A DNA stretch of 64,000 nucleotides from Streptomyces werraensis. Its GTDB lineage: Bacteria; Actinomycetota; Actinomycetes; Streptomycetales; Streptomycetaceae. Where the stretch lies: positions 1 to 64,000 of the forward strand of contig BNBX01000016.1 in the NCBI GenBank assembly GCA_014656175.1, read 5' to 3'. The notes under the pieces are model-generated. The model saw only the letters and a list, made by a program, of their open reading frames with translations. It made no database searches and had not been told where the DNA came from. The translations under genes and the position numbers were made by a program. Position 1 is the stretch's first letter, and every line of letters begins with the position of its first letter. Shown here piece by piece: positions 8,592-17,622 of this stretch.

Positions 8592-9778
8592 GTCTCCCTG
8601 CGCGCCGCCACCGGCAGCCGTACGGCGACCCGGAACCCGCCGCCCGGAGCCTCACCGGTCTCCGCGCTGCCCCCGCAGGCGGCGGCCCGCTCCCGGATGC
8701 CGATCAGCCCGTGCCCGCCCGGCCCGGCGGACGGCCCCCGCCCGTCGTCCGTCACCGTGAGGCACACATGGTCGTCCGTCCAGCCCAGCTCCACCAGCGC
8801 GCGGGAGGCGTGGGCGTGCTTCACGGTGTTGGTGAGCGCCTCCTGCACCACCCGGTACGCCGTCACCTCCGTGTCCGAGGACAGCGGACGCGGCTCCCCG
8901 GAGGTCCGCAGCTCGGCGCGCAGACCCGTGGAGCGCCCCACCTGACGGACCAGCTCAGGCAACGCCGCGACGCCCGGCAGCGGCAGCCGGGGGCCCCCGG
9001 TGTCCCCGTCCGGCAGTTCCTCCTTCAACACGCCGAGGATACGCCGAAGTTGAGCCATCGCATCGCGGCCGGTGGAGGCGATGGTGTCGAAGGTCGCCTC
9101 CGCGCGGTCCGGGTCCTTGCGCACCACCACCGGACCGGCCTCCGCCTGCACCACCATCAGGCTCACCGCGTGCGCCAGGATGTCGTGCATGTCCCGTGCG
9201 ATGCGGGCGCGCTCCTCGGCCCGGGCCCGGGCGGTGTCCGCGGCACGCTCCCGCTCCAGGCGGCGGGCGCGGTCCTCCAACTCGGCGGTGTAGGCGCGCT
9301 GCACCCGGGCGAGCACGCCCAGTGCGTACGCGGCGACGAGGCCCATCAGATGGAAGGCGTATTCGAAGGGGGCCTGGTGCGCCTGGTGCTGCATGGTGAC
9401 GACGACTCCGATGATCCAGCCGGTGAGCATCAGCCGCCGCTGCCAGGGGCGGGCCTGGGCCGCCATGGTGTACAGGACGACCATGCCGCCGTACATCACG
9501 TCCGGCGGGGGCTCGTGGTACAGCGCCTGGGCGGGGGTGGCGACGGAGACCGCGCAGGCGGCGGTGCAGGGGGCGCGGCGCCGCCAGACCAGGGGGACGG
9601 CGGTGGCGGCGCCGAGGAGCCAGCCCTGCCAGGAAAGGGGGTCGTCTCCCTCGTCGGGGAAGATCCACTGGAGGGAGACGGCGAAGAGGGCGAGCGCGGC
9701 CAGCGCCGCGTCGAGCACGTAGGGGTTGGCGGGGCGCCAGCGGGTTGTCGCCTCGGCGAAGGCGGAGCGGAGGGTCAT
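8579..9778 (-). CDS. sensor histidine kinase, HisKA_3 class
   Basis: This 399-residue kinase has four to five hydrophobic segments in the first 150 residues (membrane sensor), a coiled dimerisation region, and the phospho-acceptor motif ERARIARDMHDILAHAVS with H198. The ATPase domain includes N-box residues around TNTVKHAH and the G-box TVTDDGRGPSAGPGGHGLIGIRER. It is the partner of the NarL-type regulator 36 bp downstream. The signal is unknown, and the downstream MMPL pump suggests a lipophilic or envelope stress cue. The ATG at 9778 overlaps nothing and follows a GAGGAGCC Shine-Dalgarno. Confidence 0.93.
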   Translation of the reverse strand: MTLRSAFAEATTRWRPANPYVLDAALAALALFAVSLQWIFPDEGDDPLSWQGWLLGAATAVPLVWRRRAPCTAACAVSVATPAQALYHEPPPDVMYGGMVVLYTMAAQARPWQRRLMLTGWIIGVVVTMQHQAHQAPFEYAFHLMGLVAAYALGVLARVQRAYTAELEDRARRLERERAADTARARAEERARIARDMHDILAHAVSLMVVQAEAGPVVVRKDPDRAEATFDTIASTGRDAMAQLRRILGVLKEELPDGDTGGPRLPLPGVAALPELVRQVGRSTGLRAELRTSGEPRPLSSDTEVTAYRVVQEALTNTVKHAHASRALVELGWTDDHVCLTVTDDGRGPSAGPGGHGLIGIRERAAACGGSAETGEAPGGGFRVAVRLPVAARRETALG

Positions 9779-9834
9779 TCGGGGGGCTCCTCGGGGCGGG
9801 GGTCTCAGTATCGGGAGGGGGAGGGGAGTGTCGC

Positions 9835-9846
9835 CTCACCGGTGAG
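9835..9846. promoter_or_regulatory. 12-bp palindrome in the divergent kinase/GH4 promoter region
   Basis: CTCACCGGTGAG is perfectly palindromic and sits between the divergent histidine kinase and GH4 genes. It could be an operator for either transcript. The binding protein is unknown, and such short GC-rich palindromes can occur by chance. Confidence 0.3.
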
Positions 9847-9981
9847 AGGGATTTCGGGGCGCCTGGTGCGGTGGGGATGCGTCGGAGGGTGCCGCGCCGT
9901 GGGGGTCGGTCCGCGCCGTTCCCCGCGCCCCTTCGGGGCGCGAGTAAGGTCGAGGTGGCTCTTGGGCGGAAAGGTGTCGGT

Positions 9982-11322
9982 GTGAGGCTGGCGATTCTTG
10001 GTGGCGGTGGGTTTCGGGTGCCGCTCGTCTACGGGGCGTTGCTCGGGGACCGGGGCGCCGGGCGGGTGACCCGGGTCGTGCTGCACGACGTGGACGCGCG
10101 CCGCTTGCGGGCCGTGTCCCGGGTGCTGGGTGAGCAGGCCGCCGGGGTGTCCGACGCGCCCGAGGTGATCACCACCACCGATCTGGACGAGGCGCTGCGC
10201 GGCGCGGACTTCGTGTTCTCCGCCATCCGCGTCGGCGGTCTGGAGGGCAGGGCGAACGACGAGCGGGTGGCTCTCGCCGAGGGCGTGCTCGGGCAGGAGA
10301 CCGTGGGCGCCGGGGGCATCGCCTACGGGCTGCGCACGGTGCCCGTCGCCGTCGACATCGCCCGCCGGGTGGCCCGCCTCGCCCCCGATGCCTGGGTCAT
10401 CAACTTCACCAACCCCGCGGGCCTGGTCACCGAGGCCATGTCCCGCCACCTCGGCGACCGCGTCATCGGCATCTGCGACTCGCCGGTCGGCCTCGGCCGC
10501 CGTATCGCCCGGGTGCTGGGCGCGAAGCCGGACGAGGCGTGGATCGACTACGTCGGCCTCAACCACCTCGGCTGGGTACGCGGCCTGCGCGTGGCCGGCC
10601 AGGACCAGCTGCCCCGTCTGCTCGCCGACCCCGCGCTGCTCGGCTCGTTCGAGGAGGGCCGGCTCTTCGGGGCGGACTGGCTGCGCTCGCTGGGCGCGAT
10701 CCCCAACGAGTACCTGCACTACTACTACTTCAACCGCGAGGCCGTGCAGGCGTACCAGCAGGCGGAGCGGACCCGTGGCGCCTTTCTGCGGGACCAGCAG
10801 GAGAGCTTCTACGCAGGGACGGCCGACCCGGACGTGTCCGCGCTGGAGTTGTGGGACCGTACCCGCGCCGAGCGGGAGGCCACCTACATGAGTGAGAACC
10901 GGGAGGCGGCCGGCGCGGGGGAGCGTGAGACGGACGATCTGTCGGGCGGCTACGAGAAGGTGGCGCTCGCGCTGATGCGGGCCGTCGCCCGGGACGAGCG
11001 CGCCACCCTGATCCTCAACGTCCGTAACCGCGGCACCCTTTCACCGCTGGACGAGGACGCCGTGATCGAGGTGCCCTGCCTGGTGGACGCGAACGGGGCG
11101 CACCCCGTCTCGGTCGATCCGCTTCCCGGGCACGCCGTCGGTCTCGTCTGCGCCGTGAAGGCCGTGGAGCGTGAGGTGCTGGACGCCGCCAGGTCGGGGT
11201 CCCGCGCCACGGCGGTCAAGGCCTTCGCCCTGCACCCGCTGGTGGATTCGGTGAGCGTGGCCCGCCGGCTGGTGGACGCCTACACGGCCGTGCACCCCGG
11301 ACTCGCCTACCTGGGCCGATAG
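9982..11322 (+). CDS. GH4-family 6-phospho-beta-glucosidase
   Basis: This 446-residue enzyme of glycoside hydrolase family 4 uses NAD and a divalent metal in a redox-assisted cleavage of phosphorylated glycosides. The N-terminal Rossmann loop reads LAILGGGGFRVPLVYGAL. The family motifs INFTNPAG, the metal-binding GICDSPVG cysteine and the GLNHLGW histidine are all present. The GTG at 9982 follows AAAGG by a few bases. No PTS genes are nearby, so the phosphorylated substrate must come from elsewhere. Some actinobacterial members act on unphosphorylated or alpha-linked substrates, so substrate specificity is inferred only from the family. Confidence 0.88.
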   Translation: MRLAILGGGGFRVPLVYGALLGDRGAGRVTRVVLHDVDARRLRAVSRVLGEQAAGVSDAPEVITTTDLDEALRGADFVFSAIRVGGLEGRANDERVALAEGVLGQETVGAGGIAYGLRTVPVAVDIARRVARLAPDAWVINFTNPAGLVTEAMSRHLGDRVIGICDSPVGLGRRIARVLGAKPDEAWIDYVGLNHLGWVRGLRVAGQDQLPRLLADPALLGSFEEGRLFGADWLRSLGAIPNEYLHYYYFNREAVQAYQQAERTRGAFLRDQQESFYAGTADPDVSALELWDRTRAEREATYMSENREAAGAGERETDDLSGGYEKVALALMRAVARDERATLILNVRNRGTLSPLDEDAVIEVPCLVDANGAHPVSVDPLPGHAVGLVCAVKAVEREVLDAARSGSRATAVKAFALHPLVDSVSVARRLVDAYTAVHPGLAYLGR

Positions 11323-11540
11323 CGGGGGAGCCGGCATCGGGCCGGCCGGTCGCCCCCCGTGACAGCGGCCGACCGACCCGAGCTCCCCCCGGTCCCCCGT
11401 GCTCCCCCCGGCGGCTTCCCCAGTCGCCGTTCACCATCAAGAGCACGCACGCCGGGGCCTGATACACCCTGGCGAAGAATTTCTTTCGGAAAAATCCGGA
11501 AGCCCGTCGACGGCCCGCCGACACACCCGACGCGGCGGCC

Positions 11541-12677
11541 CTACTGCAGCGCCCCGGTCGCCGCCGCCCGCGGCTCCACGGGCGTCGCCTGCGCCGGCAG
11601 GGCGTCCAGCGTGCCCGTGACCGTGGGCGAGTCGGCCCGCTGCCGTGGCACCGTCACCGGAAGCAGTGGGCGCGGCGCGGACACCACCGTGTAGTCCTGG
11701 CCCAGGAAGGGCGGGCCGATCTCGCCCGGGTCGTCGCCGAGCGCCAGCCGCACCGCGGCCCAGGGCACGTTCACCCCGCACAGCGCGAGCTGGTGCAGCC
11801 CGCCCGCGGGGCGGGTGTTGACGTCCATCAGGACCGGCCGGTCGCCGAGCATCCGGAACTGGATGTTGGACAGGTGGTGCAGGCCGAAGCCCTCCGCGAT
11901 GCGGCGGGCCGGTTCCAGCCACCGCTCGTGCAGCGTGAAGCCCCGGCGGCGGCCGTGCTTGGTGCGGCCGATCGCCAGCCGGAGCCGGTTGTCGGGCCCG
12001 GTCAGGCAGTCCACGGAGACCTCCGGCTGTTCCAGCCGCGGCATCACCAGCCAGTCGACGGGCTCCTCGGCCCGCCGCAGGGACTCCAGCACCAGGTCGA
12101 GCGGGACATGCGGGCTCGGGAAGCCCTTCAGCTGGGAGAGCGAGAAGGGCTCGCGGGTGATCTCGCGGAAGCCGACCCCGCCCGCGCCGGCCGCGGGCTT
12201 GAAGCAGGCCCGGTGTCCCAGCCGCTCCAGCTCCTCGACAGCGGTGAGGAGTTCGTCGGCGTCACGGACCCGCCACCACGGCGGCACCGGGACGCCGATC
12301 GACTCGACGGCCTGGTAGGCGACCACCTTGTCCTCGAACACGGCCACCGCCTCGGGCGGCGGCGCCAGCAGCGCGGTCCCGGCCGCCTCGAACTCGGCGC
12401 GGTGCGCGACGATCGCCGACTGGTGCAGCCGGGGCACGAAGACGTCGATCCCGCGACGCTCGCACTGGGTGAGCGCGTACTCGACGTACGCCGCGGGGGA
12501 GAGGCCCTCCGGCTCCAGCTCGGCCGTGTCCGCCGCGGCGAGGACGGGGGAGTCGGGGTCGCCGTGGGTGGCGTGGATCTCGACGGCCCGGTCGCTGGGA
12601 TTTCGCCGCAGCTGATCCATGAAGAACACGTTCTCCGCGTACGTACGGTTGAGCCAGACGCGTACGCGAGAGACCAT
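11541..12677 (-). CDS. ATP-grasp domain protein of unknown substrate
   Basis: This 378-residue protein has an N-terminal nucleotide-binding-like region and a central ATP-grasp fold. FEDKVVAYQAVESIGVPVPPWW resembles the carbamoyl-phosphate-synthase-like entry motif, with the ATP lysine in CFKPAAGAGGVG and the metal ligands in QFRMLGDRPVLMDVNTRPAGG. Such enzymes join a carboxylate to an amine or thiol through an acyl-phosphate. No partner genes betray the substrate. It is divergent from the metallophosphoesterase gene across 235 bp. The C-terminal 45 residues are low complexity. Confidence 0.8.
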   Translation of the reverse strand: MVSRVRVWLNRTYAENVFFMDQLRRNPSDRAVEIHATHGDPDSPVLAAADTAELEPEGLSPAAYVEYALTQCERRGIDVFVPRLHQSAIVAHRAEFEAAGTALLAPPPEAVAVFEDKVVAYQAVESIGVPVPPWWRVRDADELLTAVEELERLGHRACFKPAAGAGGVGFREITREPFSLSQLKGFPSPHVPLDLVLESLRRAEEPVDWLVMPRLEQPEVSVDCLTGPDNRLRLAIGRTKHGRRRGFTLHERWLEPARRIAEGFGLHHLSNIQFRMLGDRPVLMDVNTRPAGGLHQLALCGVNVPWAAVRLALGDDPGEIGPPFLGQDYTVVSAPRPLLPVTVPRQRADSPTVTGTLDALPAQATPVEPRAAATGALQ

Positions 12678-12912
12678 GCAGGCCGCCTTTCAACGGTGTG
12701 CGGGCAGGGCGGAGCAGCCCGTGCCCGGGCATGACGTAGGGAGGTGCACCGAACCGCCGTGCGGAAAAGACGTGTCCATGGCGGTGGTGTAGGGCAGATC
12801 ATACGACCAAGAAGGGCCGTCCTGATACCACGCCCGGGTGACGGTCCGCGGTTGTTCCGGCGGGGCGGATGTGATCTCGTGGTGAGGTCCGGCGGCTGCT
12901 GAAGGGACGACG

Positions 12913-13776
12913 GTGATGGCGACGGGTGGAGACGGCCCCCAGCTGTGGGCCATCAGCGATCTGCACATCGGCTACGCCGAGAACCGCGACCTGGTCGAGG
13001 GCATGCGGCCCGAGTCCGAGGGTGACTGGCTGCTGGTGGCCGGGGACGTCGCGGAGACGGTGGAGGACATCCACTGGGCCCTGAAGACCCTCGCCGGCCG
13101 CTTCGCCCGTGTGATCTGGACGCCGGGGAACCATGAACTGTGGACCCACCCGAGTGACGCCGTCACCCTGCGGGGCGTCGCGCGCTACGAACACCTGGTC
13201 GAGCAGTGCCGCGAGCTCGGCGTGCTCACCCCCGAGGACCCGTACCCGGTCTGGGAAGGCCCCGGCGGCCCGGTCGCCGTCGCGCCCCTCTTCCTCCTGT
13301 ACGACTACTCGTTCCTCCCGTCCGGCTGCACGACCAAGGAGGAGGGACTGGAGTACGCCTACGGCACCGGGGTGGTCTGCACGGACGAGCGCCTGCTGCA
13401 CCCCGACCCGTACCCGACCCGCGAGGACTGGTGCCGCGCCCGCGTCGCCGAGACCCGACGGCGCCTCGCGGAACTCCCCGAGGACCTCCCCCTGATCCCC
13501 GTCACGCACTGGCCGCTGCACCGCCACCCGACCCAGGTGCTCCGCTACCCGGAGTTCGCCATGTGGTGCGGCACGACCCTCACCGACGACTGGCACCGCA
13601 CGTACCCCGTCCGGACCATGGTCTACGGCCATCTGCACATCCCCCGCACGACCTGGCAGGACGGCATCCGTTTCGAGGAGGTCTCGGTGGGCTACCCCCG
13701 GGAATGGCGGCAACGCCGAACCCCACCGGGCCGCCTGCGCCGCATCCTGCCCGGGACGGACATCCCGCACGGGTGA
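12913..13776 (+). CDS. calcineurin-like metallophosphoesterase
   Basis: The protein of about 287 residues has the conserved dimetal motifs in order: ISDLHIGY (D,H), LLVAGDVAE (GD), WTPGNHELW (GNHE), a VTHWPLH histidine and MVYGHLHIP (GHxH). It should hydrolyse phosphomonoesters or diesters in the cytoplasm, and the natural substrate is unknown. Start codon GTG 12913 or ATG 12916 are adjacent and in frame. AAGGGA lies upstream and fits either. Confidence 0.9.
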   Translation: MMATGGDGPQLWAISDLHIGYAENRDLVEGMRPESEGDWLLVAGDVAETVEDIHWALKTLAGRFARVIWTPGNHELWTHPSDAVTLRGVARYEHLVEQCRELGVLTPEDPYPVWEGPGGPVAVAPLFLLYDYSFLPSGCTTKEEGLEYAYGTGVVCTDERLLHPDPYPTREDWCRARVAETRRRLAELPEDLPLIPVTHWPLHRHPTQVLRYPEFAMWCGTTLTDDWHRTYPVRTMVYGHLHIPRTTWQDGIRFEEVSVGYPREWRQRRTPPGRLRRILPGTDIPHG

Positions 13777-13900
13777 CCGCAACCCCTTCAAGGGGCGCGG
13801 GGAACTGCGCTCGCCCCCACCGGCCCGCGGACGGCGCACGACCGACCGCCCCGGACGCGGCCCGCACGGAACGAGGCGTGCCGCGCCCGAGCGGCGACCC

Positions 13901-14140
13901 TCAGCTTCCGGAATGCCAGTCCCTCACCATCCGGAAGAACTCCTCCTCGTTCCCCGCCAGCCCCGCCCCCTCCAACGCTGCTTCCGCCTCCGCGAGTACG
14001 GAAGGCGGGACCACCGGCAGCACCGCCGGCCCCGCCGGAGCGCGCCCGTCGTCGCCGAAGGCGGCCCGAACCGTGTGCAGCAGTCTGAGATAGGCCTGGA
14101 CGGCGGTGCGCTCGCGGTCGGTCAGTACGGCGGTGGGCAT
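13901..14140 (-). CDS. conserved-type hypothetical protein, 79 aa
   Basis: A 79-residue protein starts at ATG 14140 behind a GGGGAGAG ribosome site. The sequence is mostly helical and acidic at the end (GNEEEFFRMVRDWHSGS), with no membrane segment or known motif. It is downstream of and co-directional with the XRE/ImmA pair, 140 bp from the protease gene, and may belong to that unit. Codon bias and the ribosome site support it as a real gene. Function unknown. Confidence 0.6.
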   Translation of the reverse strand: MPTAVLTDRERTAVQAYLRLLHTVRAAFGDDGRAPAGPAVLPVVPPSVLAEAEAALEGAGLAGNEEEFFRMVRDWHSGS

Positions 14141-14280
14141 CGCTCGGCTCTCCCCGTGTCGTCGTCGTGGGTCCCCGCGCCCCCGGCACAAACGGGGGCG
14201 CATCACCAGCTTGCCGCCCACCACTGACAATCGGGCCCGAGGCGAAGCCGAGCCGGCCTGCGCACCCGCCCGGAAAGGCG

Positions 14281-14844
14281 TCAGCTCTGCGGCCCCAGAT
14301 ACCCCAGCGACGCTCCGATCCGCCCCGCCAGATGGTCCCGCTGGACCGGGCCGCGCAGCGACGAACCGGCCAGGTACGTCCGGCACTTGCTGGCCAGCAG
14401 CAGCCCGAACGCCTCGGCCTCCTTCTCCTCCGCGAGGTCGAACCGCGTGCGCGCCGCGACCCGCAGCACCGTCGCCCGCAGCGCGTCGTCGTCGAGGGAC
14501 GCACCCCATAACCGGGTCGCGACCTCCGCGCCCGCACCCGCCACATGGTGTCCGCAGTGGCCGGCCTTCATGTGCCACAGCTCGTGGCCCAGGATCACCA
14601 ACTGGTGGTCGGGCGCCGTGCGTTCCTCGACCACGACGAGGTCCTGGTCCGCCATGTCGAGCCACAGCCCGCTCGCGGTGCCCGGCGGGAAGGCCGCCGT
14701 GCGGAACAGCACCGGCCGTCCGCGGCGCCGGCTCATCGCCTCGCAGAGGGCGGCGTACAGATCGGCGGGCCGCGCCGGGACGGGAAGCGTCAGCTCCGTG
14801 ACCAACTCGCCGCACAGGCGGCGCATTTCCCTACCGATGCCCAC
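14281..14844 (-). CDS. ImmA/IrrE-type metallopeptidase
   Basis: This 187-residue protein has the zinc-protease motif HELWH (H87-H91) in the context LVILGHELWHMKAGH, typical of ImmA/IrrE-like peptidases that cleave or inactivate a partner repressor. It starts at GTG 14844 with GGGGAG just upstream and lies 13 bp after the stop of an XRE-type regulator. The pair therefore looks like a regulator and its protease. Similar pairs are often called toxin-antitoxin systems, but no toxin motif is visible here. Confidence 0.82.
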   Translation of the reverse strand: MGIGREMRRLCGELVTELTLPVPARPADLYAALCEAMSRRRGRPVLFRTAAFPPGTASGLWLDMADQDLVVVEERTAPDHQLVILGHELWHMKAGHCGHHVAGAGAEVATRLWGASLDDDALRATVLRVAARTRFDLAEEKEAEAFGLLLASKCRTYLAGSSLRGPVQRDHLAGRIGASLGYLGPQS

Positions 14845-14857
14845 AGTTCTCCCCGGG

Positions 14858-15508
14858 TCACGACTTGGGCCGCTGGACGCTCTCCAGGAGCATGTCCAGC
14901 CATTCCGCGACCTTGTCGCGGTGCTGGTCGGTGGGCAGCTGCGCGGCCCGCCAGGCGATGCCCCGCACCCCGTGGTCCTGCAGCAGCCGCTCCAGCGGAT
15001 CGTCGGCCGTCGTGGCCGACTCCCGCTCCGCGAGCTTCTGGAGCAGTTCCTGCTCGGTGTGCTGGAGGGCGCTCGCCAGCGCCTCCGGGTCCTCGGCGGT
15101 GAGGAAACCGGCGTGCACCCGGAAGAACCGCTGGAGGGCGTCGCAGTGCTCCATGGTGGGCCGCCGGTCGCCGTTGATGAGCGCGCCGGCCTGCTGCCGG
15201 GACATGCCCGCGCCGTCGGCGATCTCCTGCTGCGTGTACTTGCGTCCGTTCGGCTTCAGCCGCGTACGGCGCAGCAGGTCCAGCCGCTGCAGGAACCGCG
15301 CCTGCACATCGGGCTCGCCCGCGGGCTGCCCGCTCAGCAGCGCCTTGACCACGGGCTCCGGCACACCGGACGCCACGGACAGCCGGCCCACGTCGAAGAC
15401 CTCGCTGTGCGCCACGCCGAGCCGGTCGGCGAGTGCGGTGACGCGGGCGACGACGGCGGGCAGCGCGTGCGTCGGCGCGGCGCCCGGACCCTCGAAGTCA
15501 CCCGTCAC
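14858..15508 (-). CDS. XRE-type helix-turn-helix regulator paired with ImmA-like peptidase
   Basis: This 216-residue protein has a helix-turn-helix of the Cro/CI class (YTQQEIADGAGMSRQQAGALING, near residues 105-130) between an N-terminal helical region and a C-terminal helical tail. The GTG at 15508 was chosen because GGAG sits 8 nt upstream. An earlier in-frame start would run through the promoter region. The downstream ImmA-like protease is probably its partner. An imperfect 30-bp palindrome lies about 120 bp upstream, between this gene and the divergent MmyB-like gene. Confidence 0.83.
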   Translation of the reverse strand: MTGDFEGPGAAPTHALPAVVARVTALADRLGVAHSEVFDVGRLSVASGVPEPVVKALLSGQPAGEPDVQARFLQRLDLLRRTRLKPNGRKYTQQEIADGAGMSRQQAGALINGDRRPTMEHCDALQRFFRVHAGFLTAEDPEALASALQHTEQELLQKLAERESATTADDPLERLLQDHGVRGIAWRAAQLPTDQHRDKVAEWLDMLLESVQRPKS

Positions 15509-15629
15509 CGAAAGATCTCCTACGTCTCTCACAGGCTTCTCACACGCGATTGCCGTGAACCTCACGGAGACTAGCCGGTGTATCGAACTTGCATCCAGGT
15601 CTCGCCACAACTGTGGCCAATTTCGGCCG

Positions 15630-15659
15630 TCAACCGTCGTGGAATGCCACGATAGTTGA
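15630..15659. promoter_or_regulatory. inverted repeat in the XRE / MmyB-like divergent promoter
   Basis: TCAACCGTCGTGG (15630-15642) and CCACGATAGTTGA (15647-15659) pair at 11 of 13 positions around an AATG spacer. The repeat is centred between the two divergent starts and is a good candidate operator for the XRE regulator. Confidence 0.5.
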
Positions 15660-15731
15660 CATGCCGGCGCTCCGGGCAGCAGGATCGGGGCGCCGCGTCA
15701 GGGCCGCACAGGCAAGAGGGGTGACCTCCCG

Positions 15732-16394
15732 ATGGCATTTCAGGCAGGAGGGCAGCGGCCGGCACCGCGGCCCGGCCCCGGGACTCCCGAGGCCGCCCAG
15801 GACTATCTGCGCGACTACACCGTCCTGCTGGACTCCGTTCCCTTCCCGTCGCTGGTCGTGGACCACCGGTGGGACGTCCTGCTCACGAACGGCGCCTTCC
15901 GGACACTCTTCCAGGGAGTGGAGCCGCATCCGACGGCCCACCCCGGCGCCAACTTCCTCCGCTTCGTGCTGTTCCATCCGGACGCCGCCACGGTGCTGGG
16001 CGACCACGAGACGAGCTGGTGCCTGCCGATGCTGGCGGACTTCTCCGCGACCGCCGAGCGGCACGCCCACGACCCCGTGCTGCACGCCGTTCGCCGGGAC
16101 ATCGCCCAGGACCCGATCATGGACGCCGCCTTCCGGCACGGTCTGCCGCACTGGCTGCGCGCCGTGGGCGAGCGGGCCGCCGGACACGACGGCTCCGTAC
16201 GGCCGTTGCTGCACCCGGATCCCCGTTGGGGCGCCACGGAGTGCCGTCTGCTGGTGGAGACCACCTCCGTGCTCGCGGGGATGGAGTGCCGCCGGGTGAC
16301 GTTCGTCCTGCGGGAGACGCCCCGCGCCGCCGGCCCAGGCCGCAGGGCCCGCCGCACCGCCTCCCATCTGCGCGTGGTTCCCACCGCCGACTGA
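15732..16394 (+). CDS. stand-alone MmyB-like ligand-binding domain protein
   Basis: This 220-residue protein resembles the C-terminal ligand-binding domain of MmyB-type regulators (PSLVVDHRWDVLLTNGAF, then ANFLRFVLFHPD). Family members normally carry an N-terminal XRE helix-turn-helix that recruits DNA, but here the N-terminus is only about 25 low-complexity residues. No helix-turn-helix was found in any upstream frame. The domain may bind a fatty-acid-like ligand and act through another protein, for instance the divergent XRE regulator. The last 25 residues are basic. The start at ATG 15732 has GAGGGG 10 nt upstream. Confidence 0.75.
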   Translation: MAFQAGGQRPAPRPGPGTPEAAQDYLRDYTVLLDSVPFPSLVVDHRWDVLLTNGAFRTLFQGVEPHPTAHPGANFLRFVLFHPDAATVLGDHETSWCLPMLADFSATAERHAHDPVLHAVRRDIAQDPIMDAAFRHGLPHWLRAVGERAAGHDGSVRPLLHPDPRWGATECRLLVETTSVLAGMECRRVTFVLRETPRAAGPGRRARRTASHLRVVPTAD

Positions 16395-16438
16395 GCGCCG
16401 CTGGAACGCCCGCCGTCGCCCTGTTCCCCGACTGTGTG

Positions 16439-16449
16439 ATGTGTGACAT
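16439..16449. promoter_or_regulatory. candidate GntR (FCD-type) operator of the hydroxyproline operon
   Basis: ATGTGTGACAT is an 11-bp palindrome of the T-GT-N3-AC-A type bound by FadR/FCD-class GntR proteins. It sits 10 bp before the first start codon of the operon, which ends with a GntR-family gene. Confidence 0.45.
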
Positions 16450-16458
16450 AGTACTGGC

Positions 16459-17622
16459 GTGAGCGAGTCGCTGACCTGCGATGTCGTGGTGGTGGGCGCC
16501 GGGATGACGGGCGCCGCCTGCGCCCTGTACGCGGCTCGCGCCGGCCTCGACGTCACCGTCGTGGACCGCGGCCCCGCGGCCGGCGGGACGACCGGCGCGG
16601 GGGAGGGTAATCTGCTCGTCTCCGACAAGGCGCCCGGACCCGAACTCGACCTGGCCCTGCTGTCGCTCGGACTGTGGGCGGAACTCGCCGCGCGGCACGG
16701 CGCGGACATCGAGTACGACGCCAAGGGCGGCCTGGTCGTCGCGGAGACCCCGGAGGCCCTCGACGGGCTGCGGACGTTCGCGGACGCCCAGCGCGAGGCC
16801 GGGGTGACCGCCGAGCCCGTGCCCGCCGACCGCCTCCACGACCTCGAACCGCGCCTCGCACCCGGCCTCCCGGGCGGGGTGCGCTACCCGCAGGACGCCC
16901 AGGTGATGCCCGCCCTCGCGGCGGCGCACCTGCTCAACGCCTCCGGCGCCCGCCTTCTCACCGACCGTGAGGTGACCCGCGTGCTGCGTGCCCGCGACGG
17001 CGCCGTGTGCGGCGTACGCACCCCGCGCGGCGACGTCCATGCCCCCGCGGTCGTCAACGCGGCCGGCACCTGGGGCGGCGAACTCGCCTCCCGTGCCGAC
17101 GTGTTCCTTCCGGTCATGCCCCGGCGCGGCTTCGTCCTCGTCACCGAACCGCTGCCGCCCCGCATCCGGCACAAGGTGTACGCCGCCGACTACGTCGCGG
17201 ATGTCGCGGGCGACACGGCGGGCCTGCTGACGTCCCCGGTGGTGGAGGGGACGGCCGCCGGACCGGTCCTCATCGGCGCCAGCCGGGAACGCGTCGGCTT
17301 CGACCGCTCGCTGTCGCTGCCGGCCGTACGGGCGCTGGCGGCGGGGGCGACCCGGCTGTTCCCGTTCCTGTCCGACGTGCGCGCCGTGCGCGCGTACGCC
17401 GGTTTCCGGCCGTACCTGCCCGACCACCTCCCGGCGATCGGCCCCGACCCGCGGGCGCCGGGGCTGTTCCACGCCTGCGGGCACGAGGGCGCCGGCATCG
17501 GACTGGCCCCGGGCACAGGGCTGTTGGTCGCACAGGCGCTCACCGGGAAGACGCCCCGACTGGACCTCGCACCCTTCCGGCCCGACCGCTTCCCCCGTCC
17601 GGCGAAGGAGGCCGCCCGATGA
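16459..17622 (+). CDS. D-hydroxyproline dehydrogenase, FAD (DAO-type) subunit
   Basis: This 387-residue flavoprotein of the D-amino-acid-oxidase/GlyA fold has the N-terminal FAD motif VVVVGAGMTGAACALYAARAG and a C-terminal GHEGAGIGLAPGTG flavin-contact motif. With the following two genes it forms the heteromeric dehydrogenase that oxidises cis-4-hydroxy-D-proline to pyrroline-4-hydroxy-2-carboxylate. GTG 16459 has no Shine-Dalgarno, and the transcript may be leaderless. The stop overlaps the next gene by ATGA. The order dehydrogenase-ferredoxin-dehydrogenase-deaminase-epimerase identifies the pathway better than this sequence alone. Confidence 0.88.
   Translation: MSESLTCDVVVVGAGMTGAACALYAARAGLDVTVVDRGPAAGGTTGAGEGNLLVSDKAPGPELDLALLSLGLWAELAARHGADIEYDAKGGLVVAETPEALDGLRTFADAQREAGVTAEPVPADRLHDLEPRLAPGLPGGVRYPQDAQVMPALAAAHLLNASGARLLTDREVTRVLRARDGAVCGVRTPRGDVHAPAVVNAAGTWGGELASRADVFLPVMPRRGFVLVTEPLPPRIRHKVYAADYVADVAGDTAGLLTSPVVEGTAAGPVLIGASRERVGFDRSLSLPAVRALAAGATRLFPFLSDVRAVRAYAGFRPYLPDHLPAIGPDPRAPGLFHACGHEGAGIGLAPGTGLLVAQALTGKTPRLDLAPFRPDRFPRPAKEAAR

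Noticed and set aside
11470..11505. Terminator-like CTTTCGGA...TCCGGAAG hairpin after the GH4 gene
   Set aside because: The stem has a mismatch in 8 bp and lies about 150 bp past the gene; the evidence is too weak to annotate.
14858..15508. XRE/ImmA pair called as a toxin-antitoxin system
   Set aside because: The HELWH protein is a peptidase-type partner and no toxin fold is visible; a regulator-protease switch is the more cautious reading.
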